Shown here: in pieces, positions 7,405 through 13,493 of the stretch
Layout of the letters: every line of letters starts with the position of its first letter
How positions within the stretch are numbered: the stretch's first letter is position 1
Assembly: GCA_023423335.1 (NCBI GenBank)
Contig: JAFAFU010000024.1
Coordinates: forward strand, 1 to 32,173
Reading direction: 5' to 3'
Length of the DNA stretch: 32,173 nucleotides
Source: Bacillota bacterium
GTDB taxonomy: Bacteria > Bacillota > Clostridia > Lachnospirales > Lachnospiraceae
Translations under genes and position numbers: made by a program
Notes under the pieces: model-generated
Seen by the model: only the letters and a program-made list of their open reading frames with translations
Database searches by the model: none
Told to the model about the DNA's origin: nothing

Positions 7405-7695
7405 ATTTGTGTTGCATAAATGCTTTAAATTCATTCAGTGATTTATTACTATCCTCCTTCTCATAAAGCATTAACCAGGCTTTATACTTCTTTAAGTCGA
7501 TGTCGGTACCTTTGATTCCAAGTGTTATTTCAAAGTAATCATCAATTACATCATCCACTTCTTCGCGCTCTTTTGAAAATGTGTGAGTATAGACTTTTTT
7601 CGCACATGTTTGCGGTTAACATCTACAACTACTTCATTGATTGTGATATGGCCGTTATTTATAGATGACTTTCGAATGCCTCTAATCTCGCTCAT
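7403..7695 (-). pseudogene. Frame-disrupted small gene (or -1 frameshift gene), about 96 aa if joined
   Basis: From the ATG at 7695 the minus strand encodes MSEIRGIRKSSINNGHI and continues to a TAA at 7546-7548 (49 aa). At 7594-7600 the minus strand reads A AAA AAG exactly in the zero frame; a -1 shift there continues as VYTHTFSKEREEVDDVIDD and on to a natural C-terminus MQHK at 7403-7405. Either an A has been lost from a homopolymer, or this is a programmed -1 slip on the classic heptamer. There is no clear ribosome site before 7695. A short remnant frame ending FYERD (7682-7765, minus) overlaps its start in another phase, which favours decay. Family not recognised. Confidence 0.5.
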
Positions 7696-7754
7696 AGAAT
7701 ATGATAGCCGCATCACCAGCAAAACCCGTTAATTCTATTTCGGCGTCTTTTACG

Positions 7755-7793
7755 ACAGACCACATTACTTCGGGAGGAAGTAATGTGGTCTGT
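7755..7793. repeat. Perfect 17-bp inverted repeat
   Basis: The arms 7755-7771 and 7777-7793 are exact reverse complements (ACAGACCACATTACTTC against its complement) around the loop GGGAG. There is no T-tract, so it is not a simple terminator. It lies between the broken small gene and a plus-strand terminator in the island. Confidence 0.8.
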
Positions 7794-7810
7794 GGTTATT
7801 CTATTGTACT

Positions 7811-7848
7811 GCCGCTCCTGTTTGCAGCAAGGGCGGTTTTTTATTTTG
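7811..7848 (+). terminator. Plus-strand terminator without an evident gene
   Basis: GCCGCTC / GGGCGGT stem with an inner CTG/CAG and a TTTTTTATTTT tail on the plus strand. All genes around it are on the minus strand, so it is an orphan, or it ends a transcript crossing the preceding inverted repeat. Confidence 0.5.
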
Positions 7849-8497
7849 CTGCAATGAATTTTATATCTTTTCCTGACCAAAAATCAGGTGTAAAACTAAT
7901 CTCAAGCTCTTTCCAGTCTTCCGGGATCTCATATCCGATAACACCTTTCATTTTCTTGCCGGCTGCCACCGATCCGTCCAGCTGAGCTTTATCACCTTTT
8001 TCTACTAAAGCCATAATGCTTATAGATGTAGAATAATCATCGCAATAGGCTTCAAAGCTCAGTAAGGAGCTGACTGTGATATCTTTACTTGAATTATTGG
8101 CTATTTCAAATTCACATAAAGCAAAAACATTTCCGGCGGTTGGTTTATTAAAATCACTTCCCTTAGATTCTGTAACGCCTAAAAAAGTCACCAAAATATC
8201 TTTTAATTCAACCGTTTCCCCAATGGAAAATGAGGTCCTTTCTGGCAATAGTGTCGGAGTGTTTGCATTGGCCTTATCTGAGTTATTTGCTGCATCCTTT
8301 GCAGCGTCCCCCGCTGTGTCAACTAATTTTGGCCCATCATTTGCCTGAGATGCTATGGCTCCTATTATTCCGATTACAACAATAGCAATTACTACAGATT
8401 TTAGGATACTACCTTGTTTTTTTCTACAAGCCGGGCATACCTTGGCTTTTTTGTCAATTTCAGATTGACAGTGTTTACATTTCTTTGTTTCTGGCAT
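7841..8497 (-). CDS. Zinc-ribbon, membrane-anchored DUF4352-like protein
   Basis: 218 aa with the ribosome site AAGGAGGAG upstream. Order: an N-terminal zinc ribbon (CKHCQSEI then CPACRKKQ), one transmembrane helix near residues 32-50 (VVIAIVVIGIIGAIA), a low-complexity Ala/Asn/Asp linker, then a beta-rich C-terminal domain from about residue 90 (SFSIGETVELKDILVTFLGV ... FALCEFEIANNSSKDITV) that fits the DUF4352 immunoglobulin-like family. The topology implies a cytosolic zinc knuckle and an extracellular beta domain. Such proteins are common in mobile and accessory regions of Firmicutes; the role is unknown. The C-terminus overlaps the T-tract of the plus-strand terminator. Confidence 0.75.
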   Translation of the reverse strand: MPETKKCKHCQSEIDKKAKVCPACRKKQGSILKSVVIAIVVIGIIGAIASQANDGPKLVDTAGDAAKDAANNSDKANANTPTLLPERTSFSIGETVELKDILVTFLGVTESKGSDFNKPTAGNVFALCEFEIANNSSKDITVSSLLSFEAYCDDYSTSISIMALVEKGDKAQLDGSVAAGKKMKGVIGYEIPEDWKELEISFTPDFWSGKDIKFIAAK

Positions 8498-8526
8498 TCT
8501 ACTACTCCTCCTTAGTATATTAATTT

Positions 8527-8558
8527 ATTTCAATCTACGCCCTCACGAGGGGAACGAT
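8527..8558 (-). CRISPR. Solitary degenerate type I-C CRISPR-repeat-like sequence
   Basis: A 32-bp segment starting ATTTCAATCTACGC and ending ACGAGGGGAACGAT closely resembles the reverse complement of subtype I-C repeats (consensus end GTGGATTGAAAT with a GC-rich palindromic centre). No second unit follows at repeat-plus-spacer distance and no cas genes are in view. It lies 29 bp upstream of the start of the zinc-ribbon gene. Confidence 0.4.
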
Positions 8559-8592
8559 ATTGTTGGTGCAGGGGTGGATTTAATATTATTTT

Positions 8593-9171
8593 TTAATTGA
8601 GATATTTATTAATTCCGCTAACTATTTGCTCTATTTCAACAAAGTCTACCAAAGTATTTAAACTTTTAAACGATCCGTTCAAATTTTCAAATGTTAATTT
8701 CATAATCTCATAATTATTAATATCCAAAAATGAAACAGATATGGTTTTAAAAGATAATTGATCAGGGGTTATAGTATATGTAGCTTTATATATTTTAAGT
8801 GCAGACATATAACTTTGCATTATAGAGGAAATGTTATCTTCATTAATTGTATAGTCTGTATGAACTATGACATATAAATAATTTCCCAATACAGCGCATT
8901 CTGTATTCTCTCCAAAAGTTGAAGTAGCCCAAGCCTTACCAAATTCAAGTGGTAAATTATTAAGGAGAGTTTCTGTTCTTTCATTTAGGCTTGCTTCATA
9001 GTCCGATTTTAAGCTATCGTACTTATCTTTATACGATTCTAATTCATTCTCGATATCGGTTTTCTCCCTTAATAACGCATCATAATCTTGTTGCAATGTA
9101 CCTGAAGAACATGCTGAAAATGCAAATGTAATCAATAACAAAATAAAAGACAAATAATAAAACTTTCTCAA
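8593..9171 (-). CDS. Lipoprotein with N-terminal coiled coil
   Basis: 192 aa from a TTG start at 9171; the ribosome site GAGGAGG sits about 9 bases upstream. The signal peptide has a hydrophobic core (LSFILLLITFAF) and a lipobox SAC with the lipid-modified Cys at residue 21, so the protein is anchored to the outer face of the cytoplasmic membrane. Residues 27-70 form a charged heptad-like coiled coil (LLREKTDIENELESYKDKY), followed by a mixed domain of about 120 residues with no motif I recognise. It is in the AT-rich tRNA island, in the same orientation as its neighbours. Confidence 0.7.
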   Translation of the reverse strand: MRKFYYLSFILLLITFAFSACSSGTLQQDYDALLREKTDIENELESYKDKYDSLKSDYEASLNERTETLLNNLPLEFGKAWATSTFGENTECAVLGNYLYVIVHTDYTINEDNISSIMQSYMSALKIYKATYTITPDQLSFKTISVSFLDINNYEIMKLTFENLNGSFKSLNTLVDFVEIEQIVSGINKYLN

Positions 9172-9240
9172 TGATAATCCTCCTCATAATCAATATTTCA
9201 CATTGAAACCAAAGATCCAAATTACTACATTCCTTAATTT

Positions 9241-9272
9241 ACTTCAATCCATGTCTGTGCGAGAGAGAAAGA
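9241..9272 (-). CRISPR. Second degenerate I-C-like repeat sequence
   Basis: A 32-bp segment starting ACTTCAATCCATG and containing TGTGCGAGAGAG aligns with the copy at 8527-8558, differing mostly by transitions. It lies 69 bp upstream of the lipoprotein start. As with the first copy there is no array; it may be a fossil repeat or an unrelated upstream element shared by the two genes. Confidence 0.3.
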
Positions 9273-9282
9273 AGGGGTTAAG

Positions 9283-9493
9283 TTAATCGTCCTCCATATC
9301 TTTTTCTGAAGTACTCGCCACTGTCTTTATACCACTAGAATCCGACGATGCAACATCTGATGTTGGAGCTTTTTTCCCTTCTTCGTTATGACTGGTGTGT
9401 AGAAGTTATATCATTCCGCATACTAGTAGAAGCAGCATCACACCCAGACAAGAATATACATAAAGTCATGCAAATCAATGTTCTTATTCTCAT
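9283..9493 (-). pseudogene. Frame-disrupted small lipoprotein gene
   Basis: The minus strand has a good ribosome site (GGAGGGG) and an ATG at 9493, then a lipoprotein signal MRIRTLICMTLCIFLSGC with an LSGC lipobox. The frame stops after 35 residues, but another frame continues with a Ser/Thr/Asp-rich secreted-type tail (HNEEGKKAPTSDVASS ... KDMEDD) to a stop at 9283-9285. The joined length, 211 nt, shows a one-base frame change somewhere between codon 28 and codon 36. It is a small secreted lipoprotein that has probably lost function, the second broken gene in this island. Confidence 0.5.
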
Positions 9494-9608
9494 AGGTACC
9501 CCTCCAATAAACTATTATACTTATGAGTATGCCTTATATGTGATTTCATGTCAATATATGGGATGGAATAATTTACAATCGGCCATTACTACGATACCCC
9601 GGGAGTGA

Positions 9609-9698
9609 GCAGCGGATAGATCAGGGAGAAAGATAAGCACTCCGGCCAGAGCAGAAAATAGCTTACCCAGGACCGAAGTGCTGTCGATGAATTATTAA
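9609..9698 (+). pseudogene. Fragment related to the 3' end of the gene at 31718-32020
   Basis: The plus strand reads STPARAENSLPRTEV, matching STPARANNSLPWTEV at the C-terminus of the small protein near the right end of the window; the similarity continues at DNA level for about 60 bp (ccggccagagc ... gaccgaagtgc ... gatgaatt). Upstream of this stretch the frame is interrupted. It is the tail of a gene otherwise lost. The rest of 9494-9756 has no supportable gene. Confidence 0.5.
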
Positions 9699-9756
9699 CA
9701 TACAGTTTAAGTTGTACATAAAAAGGGCCACCTACTATAGGCAGCCCGGGACGTAC

Positions 9757-10200
9757 TTAATAGATCGTTCCCGCATAGCCAGTAATATATATATTTGTTA
9801 CTGCGAAAACGACGACTAAATAGTCTGTATTAGTTGAGATTGGAGGTATATAGTGATTAAAAAAACTGAAATATGGACCACGTGTTTCATCATATACTAA
9901 TTCCATTATTGGTTCCAGTTTATATATTCGTACATTAAACGCTCCGGGTCCTGTTAAATCAAATTGTGTTAAAAAACCATGCCCAGCTGGAACAGACCAT
10001 CTTTGTGCATTAGTTGTATCTTGTAATATTGTACCATTACCAGCCGAAACAAAATATGGATCTGGCTGAAATTCAAAGAATTTGCTCGTGTCATCTTGGT
10101 AAACTAATACGGGTTCAGAAGCAGCAAGAGCAGTAGAAGGGGCGCTGAACATAGTTACAACACATATTAGCGCAAAAATACGTTTTAAAGTTTTTTTCAT
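9757..10200 (-). CDS. Secreted hypothetical protein, 147 aa
   Basis: The start is the ATG at 10200 (MKKTLKRIF), since AAAGGTGG lies 9 bases upstream; an in-frame GTG at 10212 falls inside that ribosome site. A classic Sec signal peptide covers residues 1-27 (KRIFALICVVTMFSAPSTALAA with an ALA/A-type cleavage site). The mature part of about 120 residues is rich in aromatic residues, Pro and Thr and probably all-beta (FNVRIYKLEPIMELVY, TDYLVVVFAVTN). There is no cell-wall anchor or cysteine pair. It is likely released or surface-associated; family not recognised. Island gene, same strand as its neighbours. Confidence 0.65.
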   Translation of the reverse strand: MKKTLKRIFALICVVTMFSAPSTALAASEPVLVYQDDTSKFFEFQPDPYFVSAGNGTILQDTTNAQRWSVPAGHGFLTQFDLTGPGAFNVRIYKLEPIMELVYDETRGPYFSFFNHYIPPISTNTDYLVVVFAVTNIYITGYAGTIY

Positions 10201-10318
10201 AATATGTACCACCTTTCTTTTGTGATTTTAATAATGGACTACAACAAAATTATACATATATATCCATCAAATGGCAATTATCTTTGGGAATATTAAGGAA
10301 AAAGTAAGAAATTAATAA

Positions 10319-10498
10319 ATGCCTTACCTGGGAGGACGACGATACAATCCGGAGTTCGAGGCTCCGGAACGGGATGTGATTGAACCCGTGAAGGATACAA
10401 GCACTTCTATAATTTCTATATGTGCGGACTCATCCCTGAGGATTTCGAGAAGTGCAGGGTCTGCTTTTCTTTTCCCAGGCACAGCTTTGTACGAGTAG
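10319..10498 (+). pseudogene. Gene remnant on the plus strand
   Basis: A frame from an ATG at 10319 (MPYLGGRRYNPEFEAPERD) runs 59 codons. Midway, another frame reads KHFYNFYMCGLIPEDFEKC, which looks more protein-like than the zero frame, suggesting a frameshifted remnant. It has higher GC than the surrounding island. There is no convincing ribosome site. A palindrome and a strong terminator follow, as at the end of a former transcription unit. Confidence 0.3.
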
Positions 10499-10532
10499 TA
10501 TCTAAATCACACCCTCTCTTCAGGCAGCCTCA

Positions 10533-10548
10533 TTTTCGACGTCGAAAA
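10533..10548. repeat. 16-bp perfect palindrome
   Basis: TTTTCGACGTCGAAAA, immediately upstream of the terminator at 10554. It could be a dyad operator or part of a composite RNA end structure. Confidence 0.6.
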
Positions 10549-10553
10549 CGGAA

Positions 10554-10580
10554 CCCCCGGCTGTGAGGCCGGGGATTTTT
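10554..10580 (+). terminator. Strong plus-strand terminator
   Basis: Stem CCCCGGC / GCCGGGG, 6-nt loop, ATTTTT tail. It ends the decayed plus-strand unit and faces the stop of the small membrane protein at 10593. Confidence 0.75.
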
Positions 10581-10592
10581 ATATCACCGTAT

Positions 10593-10802
10593 TTACGCTA
10601 TGAATGAGAGAAACAAATACAGTAGTAAAGAAAAAAATGAGATAGATGATATAATCACAAAAAACATCACCATGCCACGAATTGACTGTAAACATAATGT
10701 TTGTTTCGCTAATAAAGCTGTGTTGACCTCCTCATCTGGTAACTCACGTTCATTATATATTCCGGTCGATGCAACAAGGCTTTTCAGATCATTGCTATGC
10801 AT
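10593..10802 (-). CDS. Small single-span membrane protein, 69 aa (paralogue of 12498-12788)
   Basis: The start is the ATG at 10802 (MHSNDLKSLV), 8 bases after AAAGGAGG. The protein has a short charged N-terminus, the motif ELPDEEVNTALLAKQ near residues 20-34, and a C-terminal transmembrane helix (VMFFVIISSISFF ...). The same motif followed by a C-terminal helix occurs in the 96-aa protein at 12498-12788 (ELSSEEINTALLTKQ), so the two are paralogues; this one has a shorter N-terminal part. Family not recognised. One copy lies just inside and one just outside the tRNA-bounded island. Confidence 0.6.
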   Translation of the reverse strand: MHSNDLKSLVASTGIYNERELPDEEVNTALLAKQTLCLQSIRGMVMFFVIISSISFFSLLLYLFLSFIA

Positions 10803-10872
10803 AAAATATCCTCCTTTGTAAAATCCCAATACTTACCATAATATTATATTACTGCTGATGAAATTAGTAAAT

Positions 10873-10904
10873 AAAAAAATGCCCCCAATATTACCAAGAG
10901 GCAT
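10873..10904 (-). terminator. Minus-strand terminator without an evident gene
   Basis: On the minus strand ATGCCTC / GGGGGCAT pairs (one wobble) and is followed by a run of seven T. No gene ends here. The rest of 10803-11094 is very AT-rich with no supportable gene, so this may mark the end of a deleted gene or a small RNA. Confidence 0.45.
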
Positions 10905-11094
10905 CATGCATTATTTATTATTACGCAAGCTATAATAATATCGTATTATCCCTATTATTCGTGTTGCATACATATGAAAAACATGCTATTATCAAGAAAA
11001 ATGATAGTAAATTATGAAAAATAATAATACACACAAAACCAGTATCTATCGATATTATACGTATTTTCGGCGACGAATCAGGTAGCTATATCAT

Positions 11095-11118
11095 GGGTTC
11101 AAGTCCCGTTGCCTCGAT
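11095..11118 (+). repeat. Truncated tRNA-Pro 3' end (att-like direct repeat)
   Basis: GGGTTC, then AAGTCCCGTTGCCTCGAT matches 7349-7372 of the intact tRNA-Pro at 22 of 24 positions. No 5' half of a tRNA is recognisable. A tRNA-style terminator follows 8 bp later. This is the expected far end of an element integrated in the tRNA 3' end. Confidence 0.75.
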
Positions 11119-11125
11119 GGATATT

Positions 11126-11160
11126 AACCTATAAGATCGTATGATCTTATAGGTTTTTTT
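11126..11160 (+). terminator. Perfect-stem terminator behind the tRNA fragment
   Basis: ACCTATAAGATC-GTAT-GATCTTATAGGT followed by seven T. Probably the original terminator of tRNA-Pro before the island split it from the gene. Confidence 0.85.
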
Positions 11161-11179
11161 AAACGGGGAGGCGCGAATT

Positions 11180-11677
11180 ATGGAGATTATGATCAGAGCA
11201 ATGGAATATTCGGATTGGGGTGCCGTGGCGGAGATCTTCCGGGAGGGGATCGATATGAAGACATCGACCTTTCATTCGGAGGTTCCATCTTATGAGGTAT
11301 GGGATGCCTCCCACCGGCCGGACTGCAGATTGGTGGCTGTTTTTGAAGACAAGGTAATCGGTTGGACGGCCCTTATGCCCTATAGCAGCCGGAAGGTATA
11401 TTCCGGGGTTGCAGAGGTCAGTATTTATATCAAATCAGAATTCCGGGGCCGGAAGGTAGGAGAGCAGCTCCTTCGGGCACTGGTAGAGGAAGCGGAGCGG
11501 TGTGGTTATTGGACACTTCAGTCCGGTATATTTGAAATCAACCGTGCCAGCATCGTTCTCCATGAGAAGGTAGGTTTTCGTATGGTCGGCTATCGCGAGA
11601 GGATTGGCAGAGATGGTAACGGAATCTGGCAGAATACCGTTTTAATGGAGCGAAGAAGTACTCGGACGGGATTATAA
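11180..11677 (+). CDS. GNAT family N-acetyltransferase (phosphinothricin acetyltransferase-like)
   Basis: 165 aa, preceded by GGGGAGG at 8 bases. The GNAT fold is clear: IRAMEYSDWGAVAEIFREGI (strand 1-helix 1), AEVSIYIKSEFRGRKVGEQLL (strand 4 with the acetyl-CoA pyrophosphate loop RGRKVG), and NRASIVLHEKVGFRMVG (strand 5 to helix 4). The arrangement and the F/H-x-G-F region are closest to the Pat/Bar/MddA type that acetylates methionine sulfone, sulfoximine or phosphinothricin; the actual substrate is unproven. It is a single gene, convergent with the deacetylase gene, sharing a bidirectional terminator. Confidence 0.85.
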   Translation: MEIMIRAMEYSDWGAVAEIFREGIDMKTSTFHSEVPSYEVWDASHRPDCRLVAVFEDKVIGWTALMPYSSRKVYSGVAEVSIYIKSEFRGRKVGEQLLRALVEEAERCGYWTLQSGIFEINRASIVLHEKVGFRMVGYRERIGRDGNGIWQNTVLMERRSTRTGL

Positions 11678-11678
11678 A

Positions 11679-11706
11679 AGCAGGTGAGCGATAAGGCTCA
11701 CCTGCT
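11679..11706. terminator. Bidirectional terminator
   Basis: AGCAGGTGAGC / GCTCACCTGCT, an 11-bp perfect stem with a 6-nt loop between convergent genes. The T-rich tail is better on the minus strand (TTTTATAA), serving the deacetylase gene. Confidence 0.75.
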
Positions 11707-11709
11707 GCT

Positions 11710-12423
11710 TTATATAGTTACAAACTGCGGTTGAAGGAAAGTTACTCCGGCATCCAGAGTTCTGTGTATTATATCATAGAAATATCCGGGTACGATATCA
11801 TCCGTCTGGGGATGGTCATGAATCAATATGATATTATGGGCTTTCGGGTCCTGCAGAGTGCCTTTTTGTAATGGCTCAGGATCAGCGATGCGGTCCATGA
11901 TCATCGGATAGGAGAAATCGCTATCGTATTGCAGACGATACTCTTCATAGTCAAAGGTCCAGAAGGTATCATAATCTCTGTCCAGCTTTTCTTCAAAATA
12001 CCAATCATATGTAACAAGACTGTAATCCGGCTTGCAGAAGCCATGAGATGCCAGATATTTCTGAAGGGCGTCCCTTTTTTCATCGCCGATATCACCACCC
12101 TTATCACCATAGGGAAAACGGAAGATTTTATATTCCCGTTTCACACCGGCTTCTTCATAAAGGCTGTTAATAGCTGCTTCCTGGTCTTCGATTTCTTTGA
12201 TGCATTGTTCCAGGGGAATGGATGAAAAACGAGGATGGGTACAAGTGTGATTACCAATATATGCGCCATGCTGAATGGCATAAATTCCATTCTCTCTGGC
12301 CTCTTTGATCCGGTCACCCCAGAAGAACATAATCGGTATGATGTTCTTCCCCAGCAGAAAATCCAGAAGCTGCTTCGTATTTTTGGTAGGGCCGTCATCA
12401 ATGGTCAAATATGCAGTACTCAT
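11710..12423 (-). CDS. Polysaccharide deacetylase (NodB domain)
   Basis: 237 aa from the ATG at 12423 (MSTAYLTIDDGPT), chosen because AAAGGAAG lies 8 bases upstream. NodB-family motifs are present: TIDDGPT (motif 1 with the catalytic Asp pair), NHTCTHP (motif 2 metal ligands, HxxxH), RFPYGDKGG (motif 3) and LIHDHPQ (motif 5). There is no signal peptide or transmembrane segment, so it is predicted to be cytosolic, unlike most peptidoglycan or chitin deacetylases. The family removes acetyl groups from N-acetyl sugars using a divalent metal. Substrate unknown. Confidence 0.85.
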   Translation of the reverse strand: MSTAYLTIDDGPTKNTKQLLDFLLGKNIIPIMFFWGDRIKEARENGIYAIQHGAYIGNHTCTHPRFSSIPLEQCIKEIEDQEAAINSLYEEAGVKREYKIFRFPYGDKGGDIGDEKRDALQKYLASHGFCKPDYSLVTYDWYFEEKLDRDYDTFWTFDYEEYRLQYDSDFSYPMIMDRIADPEPLQKGTLQDPKAHNIILIHDHPQTDDIVPGYFYDIIHRTLDAGVTFLQPQFVTI

Positions 12424-12497
12424 AGTTAACACTTCCTTTCCGTTTGATATATCAATGCTGTATCAAATAAGAGATTGTTCCGGAGTATTATATCAAG

Positions 12498-12788
12498 CTA
12501 AGCTAAAGCATAAAGAATGGATACGACGGATATTAACAGCGATACGATTGTAATGCCGGCAAAGAAAGTAATCATCTTTTTGATGGTTTTTAGGTCATTT
12601 GCCTGTTTCGTCAGAAGAGCTGTATTAATTTCCTCCGAAGATAACTCGCTGTCATAGATCAGATAGGCATGTCCATCCTTCTCATAAATTTCATCCTCGT
12701 CAAACTGCTCCACGGCAGCAGCATTTACGCATTGTTCTTTATGTATTCCCAGATTAACCAAGTTAATTCTCAAGTCCTTTTTTGTCAT
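12498..12788 (-). CDS. Small single-span membrane protein, 96 aa
   Basis: The ATG at 12788 (MTKKDLRINLVNLG) follows GGAGG by 5 bases; longer upstream frames lack ribosome sites. A soluble N-terminal part of about 60 residues with an acidic patch (QFDEDEIYEKDGH) leads to ELSSEEINTALLTKQ, then a C-terminal hydrophobic helix (ITFFAGITIVSLLIS ...). It is a paralogue of the island protein at 10593-10802. The N-terminal half suggests a small cytosolic domain tethered by a tail anchor. Function unknown. 12789-13003 upstream holds no gene. Confidence 0.6.
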   Translation of the reverse strand: MTKKDLRINLVNLGIHKEQCVNAAAVEQFDEDEIYEKDGHAYLIYDSELSSEEINTALLTKQANDLKTIKKMITFFAGITIVSLLISVVSILYALA

Positions 12789-13003
12789 ATTAACCTCCAT
12801 GATACCGATACGCAGTATCTCAGAACCCATGATGAATTTAGTGCAGATTAGGCTCCATTGTATAAATTGCACTAACATTATAATATTATATGACAGTTTC
12901 ACCTTTATTTCAATAAATATAAAAATATAGTTTGGAAGAGGTGCAGAATGGAATTTTGTAAATATTTACTAAATTATGCAATAAAAATCGCTTGATTTTA
13001 TAT

Positions 13004-13033
13004 TTGACAAATAGAAAATTCCACAGTTATAAT
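13004..13033 (+). promoter_or_regulatory. Consensus promoter upstream of nif
   Basis: TTGACA (13004-13009), 18-bp spacer, TATAAT (13028-13033), a fully consensus hexamer pair. It directs transcription of a structured non-coding segment toward nifH. Confidence 0.75.
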
Positions 13034-13039
13034 ATTTTT

Positions 13040-13150
13040 CAATATCAGACTGATCGGTCATAGGGCAGAGCGACTTTAGCCCTGCTGTTATAGATGATAA
13101 GAATATGGAGCGGCACGGGCGTCTTAGTAATACTAAGGCGCTATTTTTTA
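13040..13150 (+). ncRNA. Candidate small RNA or attenuated leader upstream of nifH
   Basis: A transcript from the consensus promoter would be about 110 nt. It contains an AGGGC / GCCCT hairpin (about 13061-13083) and ends in a strong terminator (13119-13150). No ORF with a ribosome site is present on either strand. It could be a discrete small RNA, or an early-terminated nif leader that is read through under nitrogen limitation. 13151-13284 holds a further TTGACA (13257-13262) but no gene. Confidence 0.5.
13119..13150 (+). terminator. Terminator in the upstream nif control region
   Basis: GCG-T-CTTAGT / ACTAAG-G-CGC with loop AAT (10 pairs, one wobble), then TATTTTTTA. Confidence 0.85.
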
Positions 13151-13284
13151 TACCGGACACAATTACCGCCGGTTCCATTTCGGAGAGGGAGTCCCTGCTG
13201 CTAAAAGCCTGAGATAGTGAAATTGTGCAAAAAAAGAAATAGAAATTAAATAATATTTGACAATTCGATGTATTGAAACATAAA

Positions 13285-13313
13285 TTCCCAGATGATAAAA
13301 TTGCACCTATAAT
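13285..13313 (+). promoter_or_regulatory. Probable nifH-proximal promoter
   Basis: TTCCCA (13285-13290), 17-bp spacer, TATAAT (13308-13313). An alternative is TTGACA at 13257 with a weak TAAATT. No sigma-54 -24/-12 pair (TGGCAC-N5-TTGC) was found, as expected for clostridial nif. Confidence 0.5.
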
Positions 13314-13397
13314 AATTATCGGTAATTACAAATGCAACAGGTATAAGAATTAAGGCCGAAATCCTCTAAGGGTCAACGGCCTGGCACATTCAGACAG

Positions 13398-13439
13398 AGA
13401 CGTCGCTCTTCCGGGGAAGCAGAGACGTCTTTCTTATTT
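13398..13439 (+). terminator. Internal terminator of the nifH leader (putative attenuator)
   Basis: AGACGTC / GACGTCT stem with an inner GC..TTC/GAAGC helix, followed by TTCTTATTT. It lies about 100 bp before the nifH start and downstream of both candidate promoters, so it must be passed to express nif. Confidence 0.6.
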
Positions 13440-13454
13440 GCACGAAAGTGCATA

Positions 13455-13493
13455 TGCGAATAATGCCTGCATACAGGCGGAGGAGAAACCCGT
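13455..13493 (+). repeat. Dispersed hairpin repeat, copy 2
   Basis: Matches 5684-5722 at about 80 percent (TGCRAATARTGCCTGCA..CAGGC, then GGAGAAACC). Here it forms the 3' part of the nifH leader. Confidence 0.5.

Noticed and set aside
7278..7466. A 62-aa plus-strand open frame over the tRNA-Pro gene
   Set aside because: It runs straight through the tRNA and its terminator; not coding.
8527..9272. A true CRISPR array
   Set aside because: The two repeat-like units are about 0.7 kb apart, separated by a coding gene, with no regular spacers and no cas genes; reported only as solitary degenerate sequences.
9348..9608. An 86-aa plus-strand frame
   Set aside because: It is opposite the frame-disrupted lipoprotein gene, which has a ribosome site and a lipobox; the plus frame has neither.
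13040..13150. Assignment of the nif-upstream RNA to a known riboswitch class (Moco, c-di-GMP, glutamine)
   Set aside because: The visible stems do not match the conserved cores I know for these classes; left as unassigned.
13377..13400. TGGCAC near 13382 as the -24 element of a sigma-54 promoter for nifH
   Set aside because: No TTGC -12 box at the required 5-bp spacing, and it lies inside the leader hairpins; clostridial nif genes are not known to use sigma-54.
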